Positions 16,165 to 25,125 of a stretch of 64,000 bases of DNA are shown in pieces. This DNA is from CAWUEZ02 sp963921355 (GTDB lineage Bacteria > Pseudomonadota > Alphaproteobacteria > Thalassobaculales > Thalassobaculaceae): positions 3,224,001-3,288,000 of the forward strand of contig OZ001190.1 of NCBI GenBank assembly GCA_963921355.3, written 5' to 3'. A program made the translations under genes and the position numbers. The notes below the pieces were generated by a model. The model saw nothing but the letters and a program-made list of their open reading frames with translations, was not told where the DNA came from and searched no databases. Within the stretch, counting starts at the first letter, position 1; the number at the start of each line of letters is the position of its first letter.

Positions 16165-17910
16165 TCAGACGGGGCGGCGATCGTCGTTCAGGACGGCGAT
16201 GGCGGGCGCGGGACGGGCGAACAGAAAGCCCTGTACATATGGCACGCCGATCGACCGGACGAACTCCGCCTGTCCGTCGGTCTCAATGCCTTCGACGACG
16301 ACCACCCGGTTCAGATCGTTGGCCAGGCGCACCAAGGTTGCGAGAACCCGCCGGTCGGCATCGCGCTGTTCGATCCTGCGCAGGAACTGGCGGTCGATCT
16401 TGAGGATGTCGATCGGCAGGTCGGCCAGCGCGGCGAGCGACGAGATCCCGCAAGCCGTCGATCGTCGACAGCATGACATGAGAACCGCTGACGATGTCCC
16501 GCTCGGTGAGTTCCAGCTCGATCGCCGACGGCGGCAGCTCGAAAGTTCGAAGCGCGCTGGCGACATCGGCTGTGAAGGTTGGCTCCGTCAGGTCCTGGGC
16601 GGAGATGTTGATCGAGATCGGCGCCGAGCGCGACCAGTTGCTCTCCTTCAACCGGTTCAGGGTTTCCAGAAAGATCCGCCGGTTGAGGTCGGTGACGAGC
16701 CCGGCCTTCTCGGCGGCAGGAATGAAATCGCTCGGAGAGATCATAGACCCGTCCGGCTGGCTCCATCGTGCCAGCGCTTCGGCCCCGCCCATTGCCCGCT
16801 CTGCAGATCGATCCGGGGTTGCAGGTAGACCGAGAACTCATCGTTCGTGATCGCCTGGCGGATCTGATGAACCAGGCGGGTCCGCTTGCGCATCGAGCGA
16901 ATGATGCTGGGGGCGTAGCCGACCAGCCGGGGACGGCCGCGATAGCGCGGAAGACTGTTCGCTTCGAACAGCGTCGCCGCGACATGGTGGATCGCGTCCC
17001 GGGTCGATGAGCCCTGCTCGGGTAGTCTCAGGGTTCCGACGCTGATGTCGATCGCGACCTGCATGTCGCTGACCTCGATCGGATCGCCGATCACCGTCTC
17101 GAGGTGATCCTCCAGCCGGGTCTCCTCGACCTGCGGCAACAGCAGATAGAAGGTGTTGCCGAATCCGCGGCCGATGACGAGGACGCTTCCGAACACGCGT
17201 TTGAGGCGCTGGGCAAACGCCGTGACGTAACGGTGGTTCTCCTCGAGACCGAATGAGGCGGCGAGATCACTCATGTTGTTGAGCGCGATTTGCGCCAACA
17301 GGAGCGGCTGCTGCGCGGAACTCGAGAAGTAGCTGTCGAGGTAGCTGCGCACGCCGAGGTGGTTGGGCAGCTTGGTGATTTCATCGTGGTACGCGAGGAA
17401 CCGGATCTGATCTTCCTTGGCACGGTCCTCGGTCAGATCGCGGATGATGGTGATGTAGCGGTGGCGGCCGTCCATGGACAGTGGGACGGCAGCGAATGAT
17501 GCCGAGATCGGGAAACGCCGCCCCTTGGCGTCGACGCCCGTCATGTTTCGGTCGTTGGTGCGCGCCCGCTGAACCGATCCTGTAGGCCTCGGCGCCATGG
17601 CAAGCCGGTCGAAGGAAATGTTGACCGATTCCGGCATCAGCTTGCTGACGGAATGGTGGACGAGATCGAAGGCAGGCCGCCCGAACATGTCGCAGGCGGC
17701 GGCGTTGACGGACTCGATGATGCCGCGCTCGTCGATCACGATGATGGCGTCGGCGATGACATCGAAGGCGGTCGCAATCTGCGAGTGCTGCGCCTCGATG
17801 ACCTTCATCGCTTCGGCTAGCGCAGCTTCGATGTCTTGCTGCGGCGTAGCCTGGGCGACGGTCTTCTTCCTTTCGCGACGCCCACCTCGCACCGCTGTGC
17901 CCTCGACCAT
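16165..17910 (-). pseudogene. PAS-GGDEF-EAL protein, degenerate and broken twice in the EAL domain
   Basis: From ATG 17910 the product has an N-terminal helix, a PAS domain ('FDVIADAIIVIDERGIIE') and a GGDEF domain whose active motif is degenerate ('GRGFGNTFYLLLP'). The EAL domain begins 'FSVYLQPRIDLQSGQ'. Near 16790 one base is missing: the frame passes from 'QSGQWAG' to 'MGGAEALARW'. Near 16447 a second break joins 'TIDGLRDL' directly to 'GISSLAALADLPID'. This deletes the catalytic DDFGTGY segment and shifts frame. The end 'KIDRQFLRRIEQ', 'VVVEGIET' and 'VQGFLFARP' is recognisable in the third frame. Neither c-di-GMP synthesis nor hydrolysis can remain. Confidence 0.85.
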
Positions 17911-18000
17911 CGGAGACCCCGGAACTGTTCTCTCCTCGTACTCTCCGACTCAGTAGACACCATCGCCGTTAATAGACGATGAATGATAGATCCGCTTTCT

Positions 18001-18906
18001 TCAGCGTCCGAGTACCAGCAAAAGAATCCCTGCGAGAATTAAGAGTATGCCGGTAATCTCTATCAGTTTCGTTTTTTCCTTAAAAAAGAACACTGAAGCG
18101 ATGAAGGTAAACAGGAGTTCGACCTGTCCGACGGCTCGAACATAGGCCGCATTCTCTAGCGTGAAGGCCGTGAACCAGCCGATTGAGCCGAGCACGCCAC
18201 ATACGCCGACGGCCAGAGACCACTTCCAGTGCACGAACACGTCCACCAGGGTCTGGCGCTCGGCGATCAGCAGATACACGCCCATGATCGCGGTCTGCAT
18301 GACGAGGCCGACCGCCAGCGTGAACGCCGCCGCCATCAGGACTCCATCATAGCCGAGGGCCAGTGCCGCGCCGCGGAAGAACACCACGGAAGCGCCCAGG
18401 ACCGCCCCGCACAGCAGGCCGATCAGGGTCGGCTTCTCGATCAGGCTGGTGAACAGGGTGCGCACGGTCAGCTGGGACTGGCCGACCGACAACGCCATCA
18501 CCCCAACAGCGGAGACGACGATCGCGACCAACGGGATCCAGCCGAGTTGATCCCCCAGCAGGAGATAGCCGAGCAGCGCGACCTGGACGGTCTCCGTCTT
18601 CGAGAAGGTCGTGCCGACGGCGAAGTTCTTGAACTGGAACAACCACAGCAGGATGGCCGTGAACAGAATCTGCGACAGCCCGCCGAGCAGGCAGTACAGG
18701 AGAAACCGCCCATTCGGCTCGGGCCATGGGGCATCCGCAGCGAAATGGATGATGACCGCATAGGCGATGGCGAAGGGCAGGGCATAAAGGAACCGGACGT
18801 AGGCCGCGCCGAGCGTCGTCAGCTTCCCTTTGAGGTGCTTCTGCAGCGCCGAGCGGGCGTTCTGCATAAAGGCGGCGAAAACCGTAATCGGGATCCACAG
18901 TTCCAT
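18001..18906 (-). CDS. DMT/EamA-type inner-membrane transporter
   Basis: This 301-residue protein has ten hydrophobic segments arranged as two EamA halves, the second starting near 'LCGAVLGASVVFFRGAAL'. The last helix is 'ITGILLILAGILLLVLG'. Members export metabolites or amino acids or take up small solutes. Start ATG 18906. Upstream lies the divergent class III aminotransferase gene, with about 260 bp between the starts. The substrate is unknown. Confidence 0.88.
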   Translation of the reverse strand: MELWIPITVFAAFMQNARSALQKHLKGKLTTLGAAYVRFLYALPFAIAYAVIIHFAADAPWPEPNGRFLLYCLLGGLSQILFTAILLWLFQFKNFAVGTTFSKTETVQVALLGYLLLGDQLGWIPLVAIVVSAVGVMALSVGQSQLTVRTLFTSLIEKPTLIGLLCGAVLGASVVFFRGAALALGYDGVLMAAAFTLAVGLVMQTAIMGVYLLIAERQTLVDVFVHWKWSLAVGVCGVLGSIGWFTAFTLENAAYVRAVGQVELLFTFIASVFFFKEKTKLIEITGILLILAGILLLVLGR

Positions 18907-19167
18907 TGGTCAGCCAATCTGAGGGGAGCCCCGGTTCGGACGGCACCCGTCGTTGCTCTCCGGTCAACAGGGTGCGGGCAGAGTGATCCGGGGGTCAGGG
19001 CGCTGTCCACGACTTCCAGGCCGGTGCAAAGGCCGTTTGCGCGTTTACGCCATCCGGCGTCGCCTCTGTGGCTTTCCGACCGGCATCCGCCGGCCCTATC
19101 ATCCGCTGTCATGTGACGACTGACGAGGACCCGGTGAGTGCGGGTCCACGGCCGAGCGGAGGCAAGG

Positions 19168-20460
19168 ATGGCTGCTGTGACCAAGACCCAGGCTGAAACA
19201 GAGTTGATGGCGCGCGCGCGGGCAGTGCTCCCGGCCGGCGGCTTCGGCAATTTCGCCGCCGACATCATCATCGCCCGCGGCAAGGGCGCCCGGGTGTGGG
19301 ATATCAGCGGCAACGAGTACATCGACTATCTGCTCGGCTCGGGACCGATGATGGTCGGCCATGCCCATGAAGAGGTCGTCGAGGCGGTTACCGAGCAGCT
19401 CCCGTTCGGCAGCACGTTCTTCGCCGACAGCGAGCCCGGAATCAGGCTGGCCGAGGAGATCTGCCGCGCCGTGGCCTGCGCCGACAAGGTCAGGTTCGTG
19501 AGTTCGGGCTCGGAAGCGGACATGTACGCCATGCGTCTGGCGCGGGCCCACTCCGGGAAGGACAAGATCCTCAAGTTCGAGGGCGGATATCATGGCATGA
19601 GCGACTTCTCGCTCATGAGCCTCGCGCCCAAGCACCTGGCCAACTACTCGCAACCCGTTCCCGACAGTGCCGGAATTCCAAAGGGGGTGCGCGATGACGT
19701 GATCGTGGCGCCCTTCAACGACACCGACCTTGCCGTGCGCATGATCGAGGAGTTTGCCGACGAGCTGGGCGGGGTGATCGTCGAGCCGTTTCAGCGGCTG
19801 ATCCCGCCGAAGCCTGGCTTCCTGGAGGCCTTGCGGGAAGCTACCGCCAAGCACCGGATCCCGTTGATCTTCGATGAAGTGGTGACAGGCTTCCGTTTCG
19901 CATACGGCGGTGCCCAGGAGTATTTCGGTGTGACCCCGGACCTGTGCACGCTCGGAAAGGTCATTGGCGGGGGCTATCCACTGGCTGCCATCGCCGGCAG
20001 CGACGAGATCATGGCCCATTTCGACAAGGACCAGGTCGGCGATGAAGGGTTCACCTATCAGGTCGGCACCCTGAGCGGAAATCCGGTGGCCTCGGTCGCC
20101 GGACTCAAGACCATGGAGATCCTGCACCGGGAAGGCGGCTATGCACGCATCTTCGAAACCGGGCGGCTGATCATGGAGGCGCTCCAGGAGCATTTGTCGA
20201 GGGCAGGGGTCGCGGTTCAGGTTGTCGGTCTTCCGCCACTGTTCGACGTGGTCTTCACCGAGCGCCCGGTCCACAACTACCGGGACGTCTTCCATGGCGA
20301 CGGGGCGATGCTCAAGCGCTTCAACGGGCTGTTGCGCGCCAACGGCATCCTGAAGCCGGACAGCAAGTACTACATCGGCCTGTGCCACACGGAGGCCGAT
20401 GTTTCGCAGACCATCGACGCGATCTCGACGGCGGCGGCGGAACTTCGCAAGGCTGCTTGA
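19168..20460 (+). CDS. Class III PLP-dependent aminotransferase (glutamate-1-semialdehyde aminomutase-like)
   Basis: A 430-residue fold-type I PLP enzyme. The start is ATG 19168, six bases after GGAGGCAA; an upstream GTG at 19138 is less likely. Motifs are 'SGSEADMYAMRLAR' (phosphate-binding), 'FDEVVTGFRFAYGG' (Asp to the PLP nitrogen) and 'TLGKVIGGGYPLAA' (Schiff-base Lys). It resembles HemL but the context is not haem biosynthesis; relatives act as omega-aminotransferases or beta-amino acid aminomutases. It stands alone, followed after 90 bp by a membrane hydrolase gene. Intact. Confidence 0.9.
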   Translation: MAAVTKTQAETELMARARAVLPAGGFGNFAADIIIARGKGARVWDISGNEYIDYLLGSGPMMVGHAHEEVVEAVTEQLPFGSTFFADSEPGIRLAEEICRAVACADKVRFVSSGSEADMYAMRLARAHSGKDKILKFEGGYHGMSDFSLMSLAPKHLANYSQPVPDSAGIPKGVRDDVIVAPFNDTDLAVRMIEEFADELGGVIVEPFQRLIPPKPGFLEALREATAKHRIPLIFDEVVTGFRFAYGGAQEYFGVTPDLCTLGKVIGGGYPLAAIAGSDEIMAHFDKDQVGDEGFTYQVGTLSGNPVASVAGLKTMEILHREGGYARIFETGRLIMEALQEHLSRAGVAVQVVGLPPLFDVVFTERPVHNYRDVFHGDGAMLKRFNGLLRANGILKPDSKYYIGLCHTEADVSQTIDAISTAAAELRKAA

Positions 20461-20550
20461 ATCCGGGAAATCCGATCCGGCTGCCCTATATCGGGAGGAG
20501 TCCGGTCGCGAGGCCGCTGACCGCCTGTTTGCCGCCGATCGGATGCTCGC

Positions 20551-21657
20551 ATGGATTCCCTGACCCAACTCGCCCTCGGATCCACCGTCGCCGTGGCCGT
20601 TGCGGGCCGCAGGATCGGTCCCCGGCGCGCCGCCCTCGTGGGGGCGGTGCTGGGGACTGTGCCGGACCTCGATGTCTTCATCCCGTTCGGCAACCCGGTC
20701 GACGACTTCGTCCTTCACCGTGGCGCCAGCCACTCGCTCTTGGTCCAGGCCGTGGTCACGCCGCTGTTCGCGGAGCCGCTGCGATGGATGTTCAGCGCGC
20801 TGCGAGAAGAGCGATGGCGCGTGTATCTGCTGGTCTATCTGGTTTTCGCCACCCATGCGCTGATCGACGCGATGACGGTGTACGGGACCCGCATCTTCTG
20901 GCCGCTTTGGCCTGATCCGGTGGGGGTCGGCTCGGTCTTCATCATCGACCCGCTCTACTCAGTCCCGCTTCTGGTGATCCTGGTCTGGGCGCTGTTTCTG
21001 GGCCGATGGACGTTGCAGTTCGGCAAGGTCGTGACCTGGGGACTGGTTCTGTCGACCGGCTACATGGCCTGGAGTGCGGGAATTCAGCAGGTCGTGCTGG
21101 CCCGTGCCGAAACCGCTTTGGTGCGTGCCGGCATCGCTGTCGAGCAGGTCATGGCGACGCCGACGCCGTTCAACACCTTCTACTGGCGCGCGATCGCCAT
21201 AACGGACACCGACTACGTCAATCTCTACGTCCCGGTCCTCGGGGGGACCGGCGAACTGACCGCCTACGCCCACCCGCGCGGGGGGCATCTGCTCGGGTGC
21301 ATCGGAACCGTTGAGCAAGCCGGGGTGCTGGCCGATTTCAGCGATGGCTTCTTCAAGCTCGAGGAGAGGGACGGTCGCCTGACCGTCACCGATCTGCGGA
21401 TAGGCCTGACACCGTTCTATGTCTTCAGCTTCGAGGTGGCGGAGCGCCAAGACGGGGTGCTGGAAGCGATTCCGTCGGTTCGCCGGCCGGTCGAACGGGA
21501 TATTAAGGGAGATCTCGACTGGCTTTGGGCCGGCATCGCCGGAGAGGGCATAGAACGTCCGATCGAGGCCGCCGACGCCATTTCCGTCGAGCCCCAGGCG
21601 CCGATCAGGGTTGCGGGCCCCACGGCGCATTCACCATCAGCTTGTTCTCCTGGCTGA
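20551..21657 (+). CDS. YdjM/DUF457-type membrane-bound metal-dependent hydrolase
   Basis: This 368-residue integral membrane protein starts 'MDSLTQLALGSTVAVAVAG', with conserved 'GTVPDLDVF', 'HRGASHSLL' and 'FATHALIDAMTVYG'. These Asp/His motifs are shared with the YdjM family and phospholipase C-like zinc hydrolases. Four to five transmembrane segments are followed by a soluble C-terminal region. The last 35 or so residues, after 'GDLDWLWAGIAGEG', are Pro/Ala-rich and run 53 bp over the 3' end of the opposite NIPSNAP gene, so the C-terminus looks extended. The physiological substrate is unknown. Confidence 0.82.
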   Translation: MDSLTQLALGSTVAVAVAGRRIGPRRAALVGAVLGTVPDLDVFIPFGNPVDDFVLHRGASHSLLVQAVVTPLFAEPLRWMFSALREERWRVYLLVYLVFATHALIDAMTVYGTRIFWPLWPDPVGVGSVFIIDPLYSVPLLVILVWALFLGRWTLQFGKVVTWGLVLSTGYMAWSAGIQQVVLARAETALVRAGIAVEQVMATPTPFNTFYWRAIAITDTDYVNLYVPVLGGTGELTAYAHPRGGHLLGCIGTVEQAGVLADFSDGFFKLEERDGRLTVTDLRIGLTPFYVFSFEVAERQDGVLEAIPSVRRPVERDIKGDLDWLWAGIAGEGIERPIEAADAISVEPQAPIRVAGPTAHSPSACSPG

Positions 21658-21922
21658 GCAGGTTCGACCGGAGTTTCGCGGCAAAGGCCATGAACGCCTC
21701 ATTGGCATAGACCGCCGCCCAGTGTGCCCGGCGATCCGCGTCGTCCTCATACTTCCAGACGTGGATCAACTGGTTCATCGCGCCGACGTCGCCGACGAAG
21801 TAGCCGACAAGCTTGTCCTTGTGGGGGTCGAGCGCCGGCCAGCCTTCGGTCTCGTACAGCTTGAGAACCTCCTGCATTTTGCCAACGACCACGCTGTAGG
21901 TTCGCAATTCGTAGAGCGCCAT
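21605..21922 (-). CDS. NIPSNAP-family protein
   Basis: From ATG 21922 (GAGGA seven bases upstream) the product is 105 residues: 'MALYELRTYSVVVGKMQEVL', 'LVGYFVGDVGAMNQLIHVWKYED' (shown as 'YFVGDVGAMNQL' and 'HVWKYED') and 'WAAVYANEAFMAF'. This is the ferredoxin-like NIPSNAP fold. These small cytoplasmic proteins accompany catabolic or oxidoreductase genes, but their biochemical role is unclear. Its last 53 bp overlap the convergent hydrolase gene. Confidence 0.85.
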   Translation of the reverse strand: MALYELRTYSVVVGKMQEVLKLYETEGWPALDPHKDKLVGYFVGDVGAMNQLIHVWKYEDDADRRAHWAAVYANEAFMAFAAKLRSNLLSQENKLMVNAPWGPQP

Positions 21923-22169
21923 GGACTTCCTCCTCACCATGATTGGTCCCCGATCCTGTCGGACCGGGCCGGCTGCGTATAGGTGCTCGCAGCGGCTTCA
22001 CACCGGTGCTCTGCGCGCACGAAACGCGGCGTAACTATCCAGCGGCCGGGGACATTTATGGAGCGTCCCAGCAGCCGGCACCCCCGTCGCCGGCTCTTTC
22101 CATTTGACCGAATGCGCGGCGACCCGGCTGAAGGCGAGAGCCCCGGATCCGCTGCAGGGGAGACTCTGA

Positions 22170-22847
22170 ATGCTCAAGTTCTACTACAGCCTGGCGCCGA
22201 ACCCGATGAAGGTTGCCCTGTTCCTGGAGGAGGCCGGCCTCGAGTACGAGGCGGTTCCGGTGGACACCCGCAAGGGGGACCAGCACGACCCGGCCTTCAA
22301 GGCGCTGAACCCGAACGCCAAGGTGCCGGTGATCGTCGACGGCGACACCGTGGTCTTCGACAGCAACGCGATCCTGCTTTACCTGGCCGAGAAGACCGGC
22401 AAGTTCCTGCCGCCGGCTGGCGACAAGGCCCGGGGCGAACTGCTGTCCTGGCTGATGTTCGTCGCCACCGGACTGGGGCCGTACTCCGGCCAGAAGGTGC
22501 ACTTCAACGCCCACGCGCCCGAGAAGATCGAATACGCGATCAAGCGCTACGACTTCGAAGCCAATCGGCACTACACGATCTTGAACGACCGCCTGGAAGG
22601 CCGGGAGTGGGTCCTGGGTGACGATTACACGATCGTCGACATGGCGCTGTGGGGCTGGGCGCGGATGGGTCCGTTCGTCCTGGGAGAGGAACAGGCGGCC
22701 AAATACGCCAATGTTGCCCGGCTGGTTGCCACGGTGACCGAGCGTGCGGCGGCGCAGCGCGCCCTGGCGATCAAGGACCGGCACGCCTTCAAGACCGATA
22801 TGGACGAGGAATCGTTCCGCAACATGTTTCCGGGAACCCACCGCTGA
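22170..22847 (+). CDS. Glutathione S-transferase family protein
   Basis: This 225-residue protein starts at ATG 22170, after GGGGAG. The N-terminal thioredoxin-like domain has 'FYYSLAPNPMKVALFLEE', 'NPNAKVPVIVDG' (cis-Pro) and 'FDSNAILLYLAEKTG' (the Ser that binds glutamyl of GSH). The C-terminal helical domain has 'DDYTIVDMALWGWA', with the N-capping Asp typical of GSTs. The catalytic residue is probably the Ser or Tyr in 'YYSLAPN'. It resembles the YfcG/Ure2p group. It precedes the amidase gene by 95 bp. Confidence 0.9.
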   Translation: MLKFYYSLAPNPMKVALFLEEAGLEYEAVPVDTRKGDQHDPAFKALNPNAKVPVIVDGDTVVFDSNAILLYLAEKTGKFLPPAGDKARGELLSWLMFVATGLGPYSGQKVHFNAHAPEKIEYAIKRYDFEANRHYTILNDRLEGREWVLGDDYTIVDMALWGWARMGPFVLGEEQAAKYANVARLVATVTERAAAQRALAIKDRHAFKTDMDEESFRNMFPGTHR

Positions 22848-22942
22848 GGCGGCTTCCGCCGGTTGACGCCATACCGGCTTTCTGACCGAAATCGGCTCTG
22901 GGCTGACTGGCCCTGGGGACGGTTTCAGTCGGGAGCGGGAAC

Positions 22943-24118
22943 ATGGACGATCCGGTCGGCGCATTCGTGCCGGGAACCTCGGTTCGGATCGAGGGCCGTC
23001 CGCAGGGACCGCTTGCCGGACTGACCTTTGCCGCCAAGGACCTCTTCGACGTCGCTGGGCATGTCACCGGCGGCGGCAATCATGACTGGCCGACGGGGCG
23101 ACCTGTGCCCACCCGTCATGCCTGGGCGGTCCAGCATCTGCTCGACGGCGGAGCGACCTTGGTCGGCAAGACCGTCACCGACGAAGTCTCGCTCGGGATC
23201 CTCGGTGAAAGCGCCTTTGACGGGACGCCGGTCAACGTGAACGCCCCCGGCCGGGTGCCGGGCGGATCCTCTTCCGGATCGGCGGCGGCGGTCGCCGCCG
23301 GCCTCTGCGATACTGCGATCGGCACGGATACCGGCGGATCGGTCCGCGTCCCGGCCAGCTTCTGCGGCCTCTACGGGATCCGGCCGACCCACGGCCGGTT
23401 GCCCCTGGACGGCATGATGCCCCAGGCCCCCAGTTCCGACACGACCGGCTGGTTCGCGCGCGACGCACACACGTTTGCCCGGGTATCGGGCCACATGCTC
23501 AGCGATCCGCTGGACCACCCGGCGCCCGGTGAACTGGTCGTCGCGACCGACGCCTTCGGCTTCGCCGATGATCCGGTCGCCGACGCGCTGGCGCCAGTGA
23601 TCGAGCGGCTGGCGCGCTTGATCGGTGCCCGCCGGGACGATGTCCTGGCCCCGCCGGGGCTTTCGGTTTGGGGCCGCGCTCAACGCACCCTGCAACCCCA
23701 TGAGGCTTGGCAGACCTTTCGGGACTGGGTTGAGACCCGCAATCCAAGGGTCGCCTTCACCGTGGCCCGGTCCCTGATGCTCGGCGCATCGGTCAGTGAA
23801 TCCGACTTGGGTTGGGCCGACCTCATGCGTCGCGAGGCCCGAGGCCGTCTGAGGACCCTGTTGCCGGCGGGTTCGGTGCTGTGCCTGCCGACCACACCCT
23901 TTCCGGCGCCGCCGACCGGATTGTCGGTGTCCGACCAGATGCCGGTCCGCGACCGTATCCTGTGCCTGTGCGCGCTGGGCGGTCTTGCCGGCCGACCCCA
24001 GGTCTCCGTTCCCGGCGCCACCGTTGACGGACTTCCAATCGGGCTCTCGATCGTCGGGCCGCCGTTGTCCGATGGCCAACTGGTGGCGCTCGCCCGCGCT
24101 CTGGAGGATCAGGCATGA
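22943..24118 (+). CDS. Amidase-signature family amidohydrolase (HpxY/AtzE-like neighbourhood)
   Basis: A 391-residue amidase-signature enzyme. The catalytic triad is visible: Lys in 'TFAAKDLFD', cis-Ser in 'PGGSSSGSAAA' and the nucleophilic Ser in 'GTDTGGSVRVPASF'. It is shorter than a typical GatA (about 480). Its stop overlaps the ATG of an AtzH/HpxZ-like gene (ATGA). The same pair is found in the hpxXYZ oxamate-amidase cluster of purine catabolism and in the cyanuric acid (atzEGH) pathway, which suggests hydrolysis of a small amide such as oxamate or a biuret-type compound. The companion AtzG/HpxX small protein was not found here. Confidence 0.88.
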   Translation: MDDPVGAFVPGTSVRIEGRPQGPLAGLTFAAKDLFDVAGHVTGGGNHDWPTGRPVPTRHAWAVQHLLDGGATLVGKTVTDEVSLGILGESAFDGTPVNVNAPGRVPGGSSSGSAAAVAAGLCDTAIGTDTGGSVRVPASFCGLYGIRPTHGRLPLDGMMPQAPSSDTTGWFARDAHTFARVSGHMLSDPLDHPAPGELVVATDAFGFADDPVADALAPVIERLARLIGARRDDVLAPPGLSVWGRAQRTLQPHEAWQTFRDWVETRNPRVAFTVARSLMLGASVSESDLGWADLMRREARGRLRTLLPAGSVLCLPTTPFPAPPTGLSVSDQMPVRDRILCLCALGGLAGRPQVSVPGATVDGLPIGLSIVGPPLSDGQLVALARALEDQA

Positions 24119-24534
24119 CCGAATCCCAACCCGCCGATCGGAGGGTAAACATTCCCGAGGTGTTGGCTGAGGTGACCGAGATCTTCGAGCGCTACGAGAG
24201 GGCGCTCGCCGAGAAGGATGTCGACGTGCTGGACGCGACTTTCTGGGAGTCGCCGCATACCATCCGCTATGCCATGCACGAGAACGGCTACGGGTTCGAT
24301 GAGATTCACGCGCACCGGGTGCGCCGGCCACCGGGACCGGGCCTCAAGGAAGAACGGCTGCGCCTGGTGATCACCACAATCGGCACAGACTTCGCGACGA
24401 CCAATCTCGAATTCCGGATCCGTGGCTCCGGGCGAACCGGTCGTCAGAGTCAGACTTTCGTGCGGTTCCCCGACATCGGCTGGAAAGTGGTTGCCGCCCA
24501 CGTGTCGACCCAGGACGCGGAGCCGGTCTGGTAG
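24115..24534 (+). CDS. AtzH/HpxZ-like protein (DUF3225, SnoaL fold)
   Basis: This 139-residue cone-fold protein has the core 'EVTEIFERYERALAEKDVDVL', here split as 'FERYERALAEKDVDVL' and 'ATFWESPHTIRYAMHENG', then 'GRQSQTFVRFPDIGWKVVAAHVS' as 'RQSQTFVRFPD' and 'WKVVAAHVS'. This matches the DUF3225 family encoded next to amidases in purine and triazine catabolism. ATG 24115 overlaps the amidase stop, so the two are translationally coupled. Its role is probably accessory to the amidase. Confidence 0.85.
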   Translation: MTESQPADRRVNIPEVLAEVTEIFERYERALAEKDVDVLDATFWESPHTIRYAMHENGYGFDEIHAHRVRRPPGPGLKEERLRLVITTIGTDFATTNLEFRIRGSGRTGRQSQTFVRFPDIGWKVVAAHVSTQDAEPVW

Positions 24535-24557
24535 GAGGGTGTTCGCCGGAGCTGGAT

Positions 24558-25043
24558 TCAGAAGATACCGGCTTCCAGACCGGCGGCCATCAGCAGGCCG
24601 AGCTCGCGGCCCTGGTCCAGGAAGGCGTCATCCCAGGTCCCCCGGCAGATCAGCGGGTCCCGTACCGCCTTCCAGCGCAATCCGGTGACGATGGTCTCAA
24701 CCCCGCGGCGGGTACCGGTGCCGTCATGGCCGGCCCGGATGTAGAGCGCGTAGGGCAGACCCTGGGTCTGTTCCAGACAGGGGTAGTAGCAACGGTCGAA
24801 GAAGTCCTTCAGGGCGCCGCTCATGTATCCGAGGTTCTCGGTCGTGCCGAGAATGACCGCCTGGGCCGCCAGAACGTGATCCGGCGTGGTGTCGAAGGGA
24901 GAGAGCACGGTGACGGCGACGCCGTCCACGGCGTCGTCGCGCGCGCCCGCGACCACAGCGTCACGCAACTGGGCGGTGTTGTCCGACGGGGCGTGGGCGA
25001 CGATCAGAAGCGACTTCGCCGAGGATCGGGCTGGCGTTTGCAT
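24558..25043 (-). CDS. Flavodoxin-family/NAD(P)H-dependent FMN reductase-like protein
   Basis: From ATG 25043 the product is 161 residues with a flavodoxin-like fold. The phosphate-binding N-terminal loop is 'LLIVAHAPSDNTAQLRDA', followed by 'GTTENLGYMSGALKDFFDRCYYP' (given as 'TTENLGYMSGALKDFFD') and 'YIRAGHDGTGTRRGVETI'. It probably binds FMN and acts as a small cytoplasmic reductase. It is divergent from the Anbu gene (25126), with 82 bp between starts. Electron partner unknown. Confidence 0.85.
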   Translation of the reverse strand: MQTPARSSAKSLLIVAHAPSDNTAQLRDAVVAGARDDAVDGVAVTVLSPFDTTPDHVLAAQAVILGTTENLGYMSGALKDFFDRCYYPCLEQTQGLPYALYIRAGHDGTGTRRGVETIVTGLRWKAVRDPLICRGTWDDAFLDQGRELGLLMAAGLEAGIF

Positions 25044-25125
25044 CCCAATGGGATTGCATCGGGACGGTGTCGAGGTCAACGATGGCCGGCGCCCGCGGCC
25101 GGGCGGCAACGGATCGGAGACCCAC

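Noticed and set aside
19099..20856. 585-codon minus-strand open frame opposite the aminotransferase
   Set aside because: The aminotransferase on the plus strand has all PLP motifs; the opposite frame has none.
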